DNA of 64,000 nt, taken from Thiospirochaeta perfilievii. Lineage in GTDB: Bacteria > Spirochaetota > Spirochaetia > DSM-2461. Where the stretch lies: assembly GCF_008329945.1 (NCBI RefSeq), contig NZ_CP035807.1:3410001-3474000 (forward strand). Direction: 5' to 3'. Below, one piece after another: positions 53,434 through 62,809 of the stretch (the stretch's first letter is position 1; every line of letters starts with the position of its first letter). The notes beneath the pieces were generated by a model. It saw nothing but the letters and a program-made list of their open reading frames with translations. It was not told the DNA's origin and searched no databases. The translations under genes were made by a program, and so were the position numbers.

Positions 53434-54258
53434 TTACATTACATCAGATTTAAGAATGTCGATTATTAGTTTAGAGAATTTCTCTTTTACCATCTGTCCT
53501 GTTTCTATAACTTCATCACCATCTAGTGGTTGGTCAAGAATTCCAGCTGCCATATTTGTTATACATGATATTCCTAATACTCTAATACCAGCATGAACAG
53601 CAACTGTAGTCTCAGGTACTGTGGACATCCCTACAGCATCTGCACCTAGGGTTCTTAAAGCTTTAATCTCCCCTGGTGTCTCGTAACTAGGACCTGTCAT
53701 ATATGCATAGATTCCCTCTTTAAGAGTAAGACCAGATTTTTTTGCAATTTCATGAACTTTTTTTCTAGACTCCTTAGAGTAAGGGTCGGACATATCGTTA
53801 AACCGTGGTCCAAAATCCTTATAGTTAGGACCAATTAAAGGATTGGTGCAGAACATGGATAGGTGGTCTGATATTAACATTAAGTCACCTGGAGCAAATG
53901 TTGTATTAACTCCACCTGCAGCATTTGTTACAATTAGATCTGTTATTCCTAACATTTTCATGGTTCTTACCGGGAATACTACTACATCCATGTCGTAACC
54001 TTCGTAGAAGTGGAAACGCCCCTGCATTAGTAGCACATTTTCGCCTTCTAACTCTCCAATAACTAATCTACCCTTATGTCCCGGTGCAGTAGATGTAGGG
54101 AAGGCTGGAATATCTGCATAGTTTAAGTATACAGGGTTTTTTACATCCTCAGCTAACTCCCCAAGTCCTGAGCCTAGAATAATTGCTCTAGTAGGCATAA
54201 CATCTACCTTACTTTTAATATATTCTGCCGCTTTTTTTATATTTTCTAAATCCTTCAT
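53434..54258 (-). CDS. Purine nucleoside phosphorylase, trimeric (PNP/PunA) class
   Basis: 274 residues; phosphorolysis of inosine and guanosine type nucleosides. Sequence signature: RAIILGSGLGELAEDV (phosphate loop), APGHKGRLVIGEL, LLMQGRFHFYEGY, VTNAAGGVNTTFAPGDLM and AVGMSTVPETTVAVHAG. It belongs to a different sequence branch from deoD at 21.6 kb, so the organism has both purine phosphorylase classes. It follows the ABC permease genes by 27 bases, so the imported nucleoside is probably its substrate. Confidence 0.94.
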   Translation of the reverse strand: MKDLENIKKAAEYIKSKVDVMPTRAIILGSGLGELAEDVKNPVYLNYADIPAFPTSTAPGHKGRLVIGELEGENVLLMQGRFHFYEGYDMDVVVFPVRTMKMLGITDLIVTNAAGGVNTTFAPGDLMLISDHLSMFCTNPLIGPNYKDFGPRFNDMSDPYSKESRKKVHEIAKKSGLTLKEGIYAYMTGPSYETPGEIKALRTLGADAVGMSTVPETTVAVHAGIRVLGISCITNMAAGILDQPLDGDEVIETGQMVKEKFSKLIIDILKSDVM

Positions 54259-54285
54259 TATATCTCCTTATATTTAATAGTAGTA

Positions 54286-55233
54286 TTATCTTTTACCAGA
54301 ATCAAATGGTTCTCCAGCAGCCCTTGGAGCACTGGAACTTTTAGAGAAAAGTATTAGTGCTATTAGGGTCATAACATATGGGAAAACCTTTAATATTATA
54401 CCTGGTATTTGTGCTAAAGCCGGTACCGCCTGGGAAACATTTGCAACAGTACTAGCAAATCCAAAGAAGAATGTTGCTCCTACAATTCCAAGGGGTTTCC
54501 ATTGACCAAAAATTAGTGCTGCTAGTGCTAAAAATCCTAGTCCTGCAACTGATCCGTTAAACTCTCCAGAGTATGTTACTAAAATTATTGCTCCACCTAA
54601 ACCAGCAAAGGCACCTGATATTATTACACCTAAGTATCTAATATTATGAACTTTTATACCAGCTGCATCCGCTGCCTGCGGGTGCTCTCCACATGCTCTT
54701 AATCTTAGACCGAAAGCTGTTTTATATATTACAAACCAGGATGCTATAACAATTATAATTACTAACCAGGTTGATGGATAGGTATTTGTAAAAAACATTT
54801 TACCAAGTAGTGGAATATCCTTAAGCAGGGGGATAGACCATCTGTTAAAACCCATTGTTATTCTTATGTTTCCACTACCTGTAAAACTTCTTGCTACAAA
54901 AATTGTTAATGCTCCAGCTATCATGTTTATAGCTGTACCACTTATTACCTGGTTAGCATTTAGGTTAATACTTGCAAAGGCGTGTAGTAGGGAGAAAATA
55001 CCTCCTAATATCATAGCTGTTAATAAACCTAACCAGATAGCTGGTGTTTGGGGCATAAAATTTTCATAAATATTTATTGATATTGCACTAGCAAATGAAC
55101 CTACAACCATAAGTCCTTCAAGTCCAATGTTTACAACTCCACTTCTTTCACTAAAAAGTCCACCTAGACTTGTAATTAGTAAAGGAATTGTAAAGGCTAC
55201 AGCATATGGGAAAAGATTTAAAATTATATCCAT
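54286..55233 (-). CDS. ABC transporter permease, nucleoside uptake type
   Basis: 315 residues, about eight membrane helices, BPD_transp_2 family. Typical segments: LGGLFSERSGVVNIGLEGLMVVGSF, NANQVISGTAINM, ACGEHPQAADAAGIKV and GFLALAALIFGQWKP. It is the second, shorter permease of a nucleoside ABC system (YufQ/NupQ-like). Overlaps the partner permease upstream by one base and precedes pnp. Confidence 0.93.
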   Translation of the reverse strand: MDIILNLFPYAVAFTIPLLITSLGGLFSERSGVVNIGLEGLMVVGSFASAISINIYENFMPQTPAIWLGLLTAMILGGIFSLLHAFASINLNANQVISGTAINMIAGALTIFVARSFTGSGNIRITMGFNRWSIPLLKDIPLLGKMFFTNTYPSTWLVIIIVIASWFVIYKTAFGLRLRACGEHPQAADAAGIKVHNIRYLGVIISGAFAGLGGAIILVTYSGEFNGSVAGLGFLALAALIFGQWKPLGIVGATFFFGFASTVANVSQAVPALAQIPGIILKVFPYVMTLIALILFSKSSSAPRAAGEPFDSGKR

Positions 55234-56282
55234 TATTTTTTCTCCTTAAGTTTTAATGTAAGTTTGTTTAACCCACGTTCAATTAATACACTTACTGCAG
55301 AGAAGTATATAATTGTTGCAATTATTGTATCTCCAATCTCTGGTGGAATATCTGTCATAGCACTCATAAATCCTTTACCTGAGTGGAGTAGACCAAAGAA
55401 TATAGCCCCTGCTAAGGCTCCATATGGGTTGTTTGCACCTAAAAGGGCAACTGCTATTCCATCAAAACCTGCTGTAGGTAGTATTCCTATCTGCATATTA
55501 GATGCGTAACCAACGTAGAAAGTAGCTCCTGCTAAACCAGATAAAGCCCCGGCAATAACCATTGAGAGTACAATGTTTTGGTTTACATTCATACCAGAGT
55601 ATAGGGCTGCATCCTTATTAAACCCTGTAGCTTTCATCCTAAAACCTGTAACTGTTCTATTAAGTATTACAGATATTATTATTACTACTATAACTGCGAT
55701 AAAAAATCCTAAATTTATATATGAACCATTAAAAAGCTCTGTTAACCATCCTAACTTTAATGATGAGTACTCTGGAATAAGTCTAGACTCTGTTTCAAGG
55801 GATTGTCCTTTAAAATATGCTGGTATTGTGTAATATACAATCCAGTAGGCTATCCAGTTCATCATAATTGTTGCTACAACTTCATGTACATTAAATTTAG
55901 CTTTAAGGTAACCAGGAACTATACCCCAAATACCACCACCTATCATAGATGCTAAAATTATTATAGGTAACATAACAGCTTTTGGTAAGTTAAGTGTAAG
56001 GGCTATAGCTGTGGCAAATAGACCACCCATTAACATCTGTCCAGAAGCTCCAATATTAAAAAGTCCGGTTTTAAACGCAAAAGCTACAGAGAGTCCAGTT
56101 AGGATAATAGGAGTAGCGGTAGCTAACGTATTTCCAACTCTCTCTATACTCATTAACCCACCTTTAAAAAGATAGGTATACCCAGTAAATGGATTATTTC
56201 CAATTAAAGTCATTAATAAGGCACCGGCAAGTAATCCTAAAATAACGGATATTATACCTACTATTAATTTATTATTTTTCAA
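55233..56282 (-). CDS. ABC transporter permease, nucleoside uptake type (larger subunit)
   Basis: 349 residues, BPD_transp_2 family, about nine helices. The GLFNIGASGQMLMGGLFA segment, FNVHEVVATIMMNWIAYWIVY and ATGFNKDAALYSGMNV match the YufP/NupP-like subunit of nucleoside importers. Overlaps the ATPase gene by 11 bases and the second permease by one. Confidence 0.93.
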   Translation of the reverse strand: MKNNKLIVGIISVILGLLAGALLMTLIGNNPFTGYTYLFKGGLMSIERVGNTLATATPIILTGLSVAFAFKTGLFNIGASGQMLMGGLFATAIALTLNLPKAVMLPIIILASMIGGGIWGIVPGYLKAKFNVHEVVATIMMNWIAYWIVYYTIPAYFKGQSLETESRLIPEYSSLKLGWLTELFNGSYINLGFFIAVIVVIIISVILNRTVTGFRMKATGFNKDAALYSGMNVNQNIVLSMVIAGALSGLAGATFYVGYASNMQIGILPTAGFDGIAVALLGANNPYGALAGAIFFGLLHSGKGFMSAMTDIPPEIGDTIIATIIYFSAVSVLIERGLNKLTLKLKEKK

Positions 56283-57798
56283 AGTTCTCTCCTTTAGTTA
56301 TTCCAGCCATCATTAACCCAACTTCGTTTTCGTTGGTTTCTGCTGAATTTACAACGCCTATAAGGTTTCCACTGTTTAAAACAGCTACTCTATCTGAAAG
56401 ATCTAAAACTTCATCTAATTCAAGGGAGATTAAAAGTACTGCTTTACCTTGATCCCTCTGTTCTATTAATCTTTTGTGAATATACTCAATTGACCCAACA
56501 TCTAAACCCCTTGTAGGTTGTACCGCTATTAAAAGGTCAGGGTTGTGTTTGATTTCTCTTCCAATTATTGCTTTTTGCTGGTTACCTCCAGACATAGTTC
56601 TAGTAATAGAGACAGGGCCTCGACCTGATCTTACATCAAAGTCTTTAATAATCTCTAATGCGTGTTCCCTAATAGGTTTAGTCTGTAAAAATCCATTTTT
56701 TGAGAAGGGTTCATTGGATATTATTTCAATAACCATGTTCTCTTCAATTGAGTAATCTAAAACTAGACCGTGTTTATGTCTATCTTCTGGTATATGTGCT
56801 ATTCCTACATTTAATCTCTCTTTAATAGAGAAGTTGGTAATATTTTGACCATTATGGATAATTTGACCACTTTCGGCACTTCTTAAACCGGTTATAGCTT
56901 CCACTAACTCGTTTTGACCATTTCCATCAACACCAGCAATACCTACAATCTCTCCAGCTTTTATTTCTAGGCTGAAATCTTTTAATCCTAAAACTTTTCT
57001 AGAGTTTAAAACATTAAGATTTTCTAGTTTTAATATAGTCTCTCCAGGAGTACAATCCTTTTTATCAACTTTAAATGAGATTTTTCTCCCTACCATCATC
57101 TCTGCCATTTGGGAGACAGAACTCTCTTTTACATTAACAGTATCTATAACTTTTCCACGTCTAATTACCGTACATCTGTCAGCAGCTTCTTTTATCTCTT
57201 TTAATTTATGTGTAATTAAAATTATAGATTTACCCTCATCTATAAGGCTTTTAAATATTTTTAGTAGTTCCTTTATCTCTTGTGGGGTTAATACTGCTGT
57301 AGGTTCATCGAATATTAATACTTCTGCATCTCGGTATAACATTTTTAGAATCTCTACTCTCTGCTGCATTCCAACAGAGACATCTTCTATTTTTGCAAAG
57401 GGATCCACGTCTAAGTTATACTTATCGGATAAGGATTTTATCTTTTTTGCAGCGTCTTCTAAATTTAATAGTAGACCTTTTGGTTCCATTCCTAAAACAA
57501 TGTTCTCAGTTACTGTAAAATTATGTACAAGTTTAAAATGCTGGTGAACCATTCCAATTCCATACTCCGATGCATGGTTTGGGTTGTTTATTTTTGCTTT
57601 TTTACCCTTTATTTTTATTTCACCTTGTTCAGGTTTGTATAGACCAAAAAGAATACTCATTAGAGTTGATTTACCAGCTCCATTTTCTCCTAATAGGGCT
57701 AAAACTTCCCCTTTTTTTAGGTTTATTGAAATATTGTCATTTGCAATTATTCCAGGGAATTCTTTTGTAATATTTGACATCTCTACAACGTATTCCAT
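56272..57798 (-). CDS. ABC transporter ATPase, nucleoside uptake type (two ABC domains)
   Basis: 508 residues with two nucleotide-binding domains. First: ALLGENGAGKSTLMSILFGL (Walker A), a substituted signature VSVGMQQRVEI, and VLIFDEPTAVLTPQEI (Walker B). Second: IAGVDGNGQNELVEAITG at a degenerate Walker A position, signature TMSGGNQQKAIIGREI and AVQPTRGLDVGSI. Two-domain YufO/NupO-type ATPase, usually energising nucleoside import. No substrate-binding (BmpA-type) lipoprotein gene is found within this operon or elsewhere in the window. Confidence 0.94.
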   Translation of the reverse strand: MEYVVEMSNITKEFPGIIANDNISINLKKGEVLALLGENGAGKSTLMSILFGLYKPEQGEIKIKGKKAKINNPNHASEYGIGMVHQHFKLVHNFTVTENIVLGMEPKGLLLNLEDAAKKIKSLSDKYNLDVDPFAKIEDVSVGMQQRVEILKMLYRDAEVLIFDEPTAVLTPQEIKELLKIFKSLIDEGKSIILITHKLKEIKEAADRCTVIRRGKVIDTVNVKESSVSQMAEMMVGRKISFKVDKKDCTPGETILKLENLNVLNSRKVLGLKDFSLEIKAGEIVGIAGVDGNGQNELVEAITGLRSAESGQIIHNGQNITNFSIKERLNVGIAHIPEDRHKHGLVLDYSIEENMVIEIISNEPFSKNGFLQTKPIREHALEIIKDFDVRSGRGPVSITRTMSGGNQQKAIIGREIKHNPDLLIAVQPTRGLDVGSIEYIHKRLIEQRDQGKAVLLISLELDEVLDLSDRVAVLNSGNLIGVVNSAETNENEVGLMMAGITKGENFEK

Positions 57799-57828
57799 TT
57801 ATATATCTCCCATAAGATTTTATCTTGA

Positions 57829-57894
57829 TGTAAGATTACAATGCTTTTTCTGATACGTCAAACAATTATTTCATAAATTTTACATTTTATTACA
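57829..57894. promoter_or_regulatory. TGTAA/TTACA boxes upstream of the nucleoside ABC transporter
   Basis: Before the ATPase gene lie TGTAA-GA-TTACA (57829-57840, an inverted pair) and TTACATTTTATTACA (57880-57894, a direct pair at 10-bp spacing). The second is, in reverse complement, identical over 15 bases to a segment of the array upstream of pdp/lacI (62834-62848). Interpreted as shared operators. Confidence 0.6.
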
Positions 57895-57912
57895 TTAGGT
57901 TTTTTTGATAAT

Positions 57913-57940
57913 AAAAAAAGGCTGCATTAAGCAGCCTTTT
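57913..57940 (-). terminator. Terminator of the pdp-cdd nucleoside operon
   Basis: A 10-bp stem AAAAGGCTGC/GCAGCCTTTT with loop ATTAA, followed on the minus strand by further T residues, directly after the small membrane-protein gene. It separates that operon from the ABC transporter operon. Confidence 0.88.
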
Positions 57941-57942
57941 AC

Positions 57943-58179
57943 CTAAGCTTCTACCTTATATAGCTTAGTTAGAAAGTAAATGTCTATTAAGACTATTCCA
58001 AAGTTCATAATAAATGTTGGAAATGAACCAATTAATATTGAATAGACAGAGAACATTGCTGCTCCTATTAAATTGATCCAACGTAATTTAATTATCGATC
58101 CCATTGTTAAGGATATTAAAACAACAAACGAACCCATATAACCAAAAATCTCTAATAGACTAATCCCAAATAATTCCAA
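57943..58179 (-). CDS. Small inner-membrane protein (YgjV-like)
   Basis: 78 residues with three transmembrane helices (about 8-28, 32-50, 55-73). Pattern LEIFGYMGSFVVLISLTM ... INLIGAAMFSVYSILIGSFP resembles the YgjV/SemiSWEET-type half-transporter proteins. Positioned last in the pdp-add-deoC-deoB-cdd operon, 9 bases after cdd, so a role linked to nucleoside or deoxyribose handling is plausible but not shown. Confidence 0.68.
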   Translation of the reverse strand: MELFGISLLEIFGYMGSFVVLISLTMGSIIKLRWINLIGAAMFSVYSILIGSFPTFIMNFGIVLIDIYFLTKLYKVEA

Positions 58180-58188
58180 AAAAAACTC

Positions 58189-58581
58189 CTATAATTTAAA
58201 TCTGTAGGGTAGTAATTCATCAATATCTAATATTTTATAATCACCCTTTAAATTCCCTAAAATAATAACACTATCATCATTAGCAAACTCACTAATAACC
58301 TGTCTGCATGCTCCGCATGGGCTAACTGGTCCAGTTGTATCTGCTACAATGGCAATAACACTTATGCTTTCCATTCCCTGGGTTTTTGCTGTAAAAATTG
58401 CAGTTCTCTCTGCACAGTTAGTAAGTCCATAGGAGCCGTTTTCAATATTTGCTCCTATATGGGTATTACCGTTGTTATCTATTAAAGCAGCTCCTACCTT
58501 AAAGTTAGAGTAGGGGGTGTAGGCTCTCTCTCTTGCCTGTATTGCTTTGTTTACGATATCTTGTATCTCTGCTTCTGTCAT
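58189..58581 (-). CDS. cdd: Cytidine deaminase
   Basis: 130-residue tetrameric-type enzyme deaminating cytidine and deoxycytidine to uridine forms for pdp. Substrate and zinc motifs: YTPYSNFKVGAALID, NCAERTAIFTAK (Zn Cys and catalytic Glu) and SPCGACRQVISEF (two Zn Cys). Nine bases after deoB, in the operon. Confidence 0.97.
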   Translation of the reverse strand: MTEAEIQDIVNKAIQARERAYTPYSNFKVGAALIDNNGNTHIGANIENGSYGLTNCAERTAIFTAKTQGMESISVIAIVADTTGPVSPCGACRQVISEFANDDSVIILGNLKGDYKILDIDELLPYRFKL

Positions 58582-58590
58582 ATTTACTCC

Positions 58591-59757
58591 TTAAATTAGG
58601 GTTGAAAAGCTATTATCTAAATCTGTTCCAAGTAGTAGATTCTCAATTGTAGATGCAATATCTGTAAATGACTCTCTTACTCCTAGGTTGCTAGGTTTTA
58701 CATTTTTTCCTGCAACTAATACTGGAATGTACTCCCTTGTATGGTCTGAACCGGCAAATGTTGGATCACAACCGTGATCTGCAGTTATAATTAACAGTTC
58801 AGATTCCCCCATATTAGATAATATTTCTGGTATATAGGAGTCAAACTCTTCAAGGGCTTTTTTATAACCTAAAGGATCCCTTCTATGACCATATAACATA
58901 TCAAAGTCTACTAGGTTTGTAAAAATTAGACCCTTTGTATCCTCTTTTAAGGCAGATAGGGTTTTTTGTATTCCATCTAGGTTACTTTTATTTGTCCCCT
59001 TAGTCTCTGTAATACCTTCTCCACAGAAAATGTCGTTTATTTTACCAATAGCAACTACGTCTAATCCACTATCTTTTATTCTGTTTAGAGCAGTTGGACT
59101 ATCTGGTTTAATAGCATAGTCATGTCTATTTGCTGTTCTAGTGTAGTTACCCTTTTCCCCAATATATGGCCTTGCAATTACTCTGGCAACAGGTGATAGC
59201 TCATTACATATTTCAAGGGCTATTTCACAAGCTTTGTATAACTCTTTAAGTGGTATCTGTTCCTCGTGGGCTGCAATCTGTATTACAGGGTCAGCAGATG
59301 TGTAAACTATCCATTTCCCACTGTTTTTTTGTTCTTCCCCATAGTCATCTAATACTTTAGTTCCTGAGTATGGAAGGTTACATAGAACTCCACGGCCTGT
59401 TCTTTTTTCAAGTTCTTGTAATACTTTGTCTGAAAATCCATTAGGGTATGATGGGAAGGGAGTCTCTTTAACTAGACCTGCTAATTCCCAGTGCCCTACA
59501 GTTGTATCTTTTCCCTTGGATTTCTCCATAGCTTTCCCATAAGCACCTGTGGTATCTGTAGTTGGTTTTACACCTAATATATTTGTTAAATTACCAAGGC
59601 CTAATTTTTCCATGTTTGGTAGATTTAACCCACCACAACTCTCTGCTATATGGCCAAATGTATTGCTTCCCACATCACCGAATTTATCTGCATCTGGAAG
59701 CTCTCCTACACCTGCACTATCTAATACTATTAGTGTTACTCTATCAATTTTGTCCAT
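58591..59757 (-). CDS. deoB: Phosphopentomutase
   Basis: 388 residues, alkaline-phosphatase superfamily. Converts (deoxy)ribose 1-phosphate from nucleoside phosphorylases into the 5-phosphate. LIVLDSAGVGELPDADKFGD, DVGSNTFGHIAES, GKDTTVGHWELAG (catalytic threonine), TNLVDFDMLYGHRRDPLGY and ITADHGCDPTFAGSDHTRE carry the two-metal site residues. It lies between deoC and cdd. Confidence 0.97.
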   Translation of the reverse strand: MDKIDRVTLIVLDSAGVGELPDADKFGDVGSNTFGHIAESCGGLNLPNMEKLGLGNLTNILGVKPTTDTTGAYGKAMEKSKGKDTTVGHWELAGLVKETPFPSYPNGFSDKVLQELEKRTGRGVLCNLPYSGTKVLDDYGEEQKNSGKWIVYTSADPVIQIAAHEEQIPLKELYKACEIALEICNELSPVARVIARPYIGEKGNYTRTANRHDYAIKPDSPTALNRIKDSGLDVVAIGKINDIFCGEGITETKGTNKSNLDGIQKTLSALKEDTKGLIFTNLVDFDMLYGHRRDPLGYKKALEEFDSYIPEILSNMGESELLIITADHGCDPTFAGSDHTREYIPVLVAGKNVKPSNLGVRESFTDIASTIENLLLGTDLDNSFSTLI

Positions 59758-59767
59758 GTAAAACTCC

Positions 59768-60433
59768 TTAATATTGTCCTTCTACGGCTTTTCCAGTTGT
59801 CATTAATGATACGCCTGAGCTAGTTCCAAGCCTTGTTACGCCCATATCTATATATTTTGTAGCTGTTTCGAGGTCACGAACACCACCAGAAGCTTTTATC
59901 TGCGCTTTACCTTCTACAATGGATTTCATTATCTCTACATCTTCAAAAGTTGCTCCGTTTGTTCCAAATCCAGTTGAAGTTTTTACAAAATCAGCTCCAG
60001 CTGAAACAGATAGTCTACAAGCTTCCCTTATTTCGTCTTTAGTTAAATAACAAGTTTCAAGGATCACTTTTAGAACATTAGTACCAATACTCTTTTTAAT
60101 ATCTCTGATCTCTTGTTCTACTTCTTTGTACATGCCTGATTTCATAAAACCAACATTTAAAACCATGTCAATTTCATTTGCACCGTTATTTATACAGTTT
60201 TTTGCTTCGTTTATTTTACTACTACTATCCATAGCACCAAGAGGGAAGCCTACAACTGCTGCAACTTTAACATCTGAACCTTCTAACTCTTTTTTAGCTA
60301 ATTCAACATAACAGCCGTTAACACAAACAGAGTAGAACTTGTATTGGGTAGCTTCTTTACATAATTTCTTTATATCATCTGGTGTTGTAACTGCCTTTAA
60401 AACCGTATGGTCTATGTATCTATTTAATTCCAT
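59768..60433 (-). CDS. deoC: Deoxyribose-phosphate aldolase
   Basis: 221-residue class I aldolase cleaving deoxyribose 5-phosphate to acetaldehyde and glyceraldehyde 3-phosphate. Markers: RYIDHTVLKAVTT, NEIDMVLNVGF, KVILETCYLT, the Schiff-base lysine in ADFVKTSTGF, and IKASGGVRD. Overlaps add upstream by 14 bases. Confidence 0.97.
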   Translation of the reverse strand: MELNRYIDHTVLKAVTTPDDIKKLCKEATQYKFYSVCVNGCYVELAKKELEGSDVKVAAVVGFPLGAMDSSSKINEAKNCINNGANEIDMVLNVGFMKSGMYKEVEQEIRDIKKSIGTNVLKVILETCYLTKDEIREACRLSVSAGADFVKTSTGFGTNGATFEDVEIMKSIVEGKAQIKASGGVRDLETATKYIDMGVTRLGTSSGVSLMTTGKAVEGQY

Positions 60434-61427
60434 TCTTATCTCCTAATAACCTTTTTCTAAGTAATATTTTTTCATCATCACTAATAAATGCATGATTTAT
60501 GGCATTTAAATTAAATAGTAAAATATCTTCACTATCTACTTCAAAATATTTTTTTAACAATAAAACTTCATTGTTAAAATTTGTATTTGAAACTCTTCTG
60601 TTATCACTATTTAAAGTAACTTCTACCTTGTCTTTTAAGTATTGCATTATAGGATACTCTGAAAAATTTGGTATAGCATTTGTATCTAGGTTGCTTTTAG
60701 GGCAACACTCAAGACATATGTTGTTCTCCTTAATTAGTGCCAGGGCGTTTTTATCCTCATAGGCTCTAATACCGTGGCCTAATCTAGATGCGCCAAGTTC
60801 AATTGCATCAATTATACTCTTGCAGCCTCTAGCTTCCCCTGCGTGTATAGTAAAGGGAATATTCTCTCTTTTGGCCTTGGTGAAGAAGTTTTTAAAAAGT
60901 GTAACAGGGAAACCTGCCTCATCTCCTGCAAGATCTAGTCCTACAACTCCTCTTTTTTTATATCTTTTACATAGATCTATTAAAAAATAGTTGTCTTCCT
61001 CTTTTATATGCCTCATGGCGCATAGCAGTAGAGTCACTTTTATATCATATTTCTCCATAGCCCTATCAAAGCCGGTTAAAATGGATTCCACTACTAAATT
61101 AGGAGTTAGCCCCTTTTTTATGTGTTGAATAGGGGCAACCCTAATCTCTGCATAGATAGTGTTTTCTAATGCTAAATCTTCTACTAACTCAAAGGATACT
61201 CTCTCTAATGCCTCTTCTGTCTGCAGAATAGCAATTGGTAGGTCGAATTTTTTTAAGTAATCAACTAGGGTTTTATCCCTCTCTCCAATGGAGACCATCT
61301 CCTCTACTTTTTCTAAGGTTATATCCTGGGGTAGAACCTTACTTGAAACCCCTAACTCATGTAGTGTCTCCACTCGAATAGAGCCATCAAGGTGCAGGTG
61401 TAGTTCTACTTTCTTAACATCATTCAT
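60420..61427 (-). CDS. add: Adenosine deaminase
   Basis: 335 residues; deaminates (deoxy)adenosine to (deoxy)inosine, feeding the purine phosphorylases. Zinc ligands in VELHLHLDGS (HxH), TIHAGEARG, RLGHGIRAYED, and the LNSDNRRVSNTNF segment with the metal-binding aspartate. Normal length. In the operon between pdp and deoC. Confidence 0.95.
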   Translation of the reverse strand: MNDVKKVELHLHLDGSIRVETLHELGVSSKVLPQDITLEKVEEMVSIGERDKTLVDYLKKFDLPIAILQTEEALERVSFELVEDLALENTIYAEIRVAPIQHIKKGLTPNLVVESILTGFDRAMEKYDIKVTLLLCAMRHIKEEDNYFLIDLCKRYKKRGVVGLDLAGDEAGFPVTLFKNFFTKAKRENIPFTIHAGEARGCKSIIDAIELGASRLGHGIRAYEDKNALALIKENNICLECCPKSNLDTNAIPNFSEYPIMQYLKDKVEVTLNSDNRRVSNTNFNNEVLLLKKYFEVDSEDILLFNLNAINHAFISDDEKILLRKRLLGDKNGIK

Positions 61428-61436
61428 CTCTGTAAC

Positions 61437-62750
61437 CTAAACATTAACCGATTCAATTTCAATAACAATATCCCGCTCTTTTGTTTGAGTATTGGATATT
61501 GTGTAAGCATCTAATATCATCTGTTTAGAGCTCTCAATGTTTTTATCATCATTATAATAAACAGTTGCTAAAAGTTCCCCTGTCTCAATTTTATCCCCAA
61601 CTTTCTTGTTTAGAATTAATCCAACGGCGTGGTCAATAACATCCTCTTTTGTTGCTCTTCCCGCACCTAAAACCATAGCAGCCTTACCAATTGTTTCAGC
61701 CTCTATCGTGTTAACATAACCTGAATCTTTAGCGTAAACAGCTACTGAGTTTTTCGCTGTTGGTAGTAGTTTATAGTCATCAACTATGTTTTCATCACCA
61801 CCTGCTGATTTTATAAAGGCTTTAAGCATCTTAGCCGGCTTTCCACTCTGTATCATATCTTCGACCATTTGTCGTCCCTTATCTAAATCTTTAACATCGC
61901 CTTTAAGTTGTAAACCTATAGCGGCAAGTGTTTTTACAAGGTATGAAAACTCTTTAGGACCTCTACCTTTTATTGTCTCTATAGCCTCAATTATTTCAAG
62001 GGAGTTTCCTACGGCAAAACCTAGGGGTTGGTCCATATCTGTTATGCAAGTAACAACTTTTCTATCTAATGAGTCACCAATTTCTCTCATTGTTTTTGCT
62101 AGCTTTCTTGCATCATCCAGACTCTTCATAAATGCACCACTACCAGTTTTAACATCTAGAATAATTCCATCAGCATGAACTGCTAGTTTTTTACTCATAA
62201 TAGATGCTGCAATTAAAGGTATACTTGAAACTGTAGCTGTAACATCCCTTAAAGAGTATAGTTTCTTATCTAAAGGTACTATTTTATCAGAGTAACCCAT
62301 AATTCCTGTACCACACTCATTAACTAACTCTACCAACTCCTCTTTTGTTTCTGGGAAAGTAAAGCCTTTAATTGATTCGAACTTATCAATTGTACCACCT
62401 GTATGGCCTAGTCCTCTTCCTGATAGTTTAGCTGTTCCTATATCAAAACTAGCAAATAGGGGAGCTAACGCTATAGTTGTTTTATCACCAACACCACCGG
62501 TGCTGTGTTTATCAATTAATATTTTATTTATACCTTTAAAATCGATTAAATCTCCGGAATTCATCATTTTTTCAGTAAATACTTTTAATTCATGTTTTTC
62601 CATTCCATTAAAGTAAACAGCCATTAAAAATGCAGACATTTGGTAGTCTGGAACATTACCTTCTAAGTACTCATCTAGTAAATAAGCGATCTCTGTATCC
62701 GATAGTTTAATACCATCTCTTTTATTCTGAATAATATCTACAATTCTCAT
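61437..62750 (-). CDS. pdp: Pyrimidine-nucleoside (thymidine) phosphorylase
   Basis: 437 residues. Phosphorolyses uridine/thymidine to base and pentose 1-phosphate. Glycosyltransferase-family domain with DKHSTGGVGDKTTIALAPLFA (phosphate site), KLSGRGLGHTGGTIDKFESI, and SIMSKKLAVHADGIILDVKTGSGAF, followed by the PYNP C-terminal domain. First gene of the nucleoside operon and divergent from the LacI-type regulator; TGTAA boxes lie in the shared upstream region. Confidence 0.95.
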   Translation of the reverse strand: MRIVDIIQNKRDGIKLSDTEIAYLLDEYLEGNVPDYQMSAFLMAVYFNGMEKHELKVFTEKMMNSGDLIDFKGINKILIDKHSTGGVGDKTTIALAPLFASFDIGTAKLSGRGLGHTGGTIDKFESIKGFTFPETKEELVELVNECGTGIMGYSDKIVPLDKKLYSLRDVTATVSSIPLIAASIMSKKLAVHADGIILDVKTGSGAFMKSLDDARKLAKTMREIGDSLDRKVVTCITDMDQPLGFAVGNSLEIIEAIETIKGRGPKEFSYLVKTLAAIGLQLKGDVKDLDKGRQMVEDMIQSGKPAKMLKAFIKSAGGDENIVDDYKLLPTAKNSVAVYAKDSGYVNTIEAETIGKAAMVLGAGRATKEDVIDHAVGLILNKKVGDKIETGELLATVYYNDDKNIESSKQMILDAYTISNTQTKERDIVIEIESVNV

Positions 62751-62809
62751 GTTAACTCCTTAACTCTATTTATATGACTTATTTATATAATAGTCTAATT
62801 TTTGTTACT

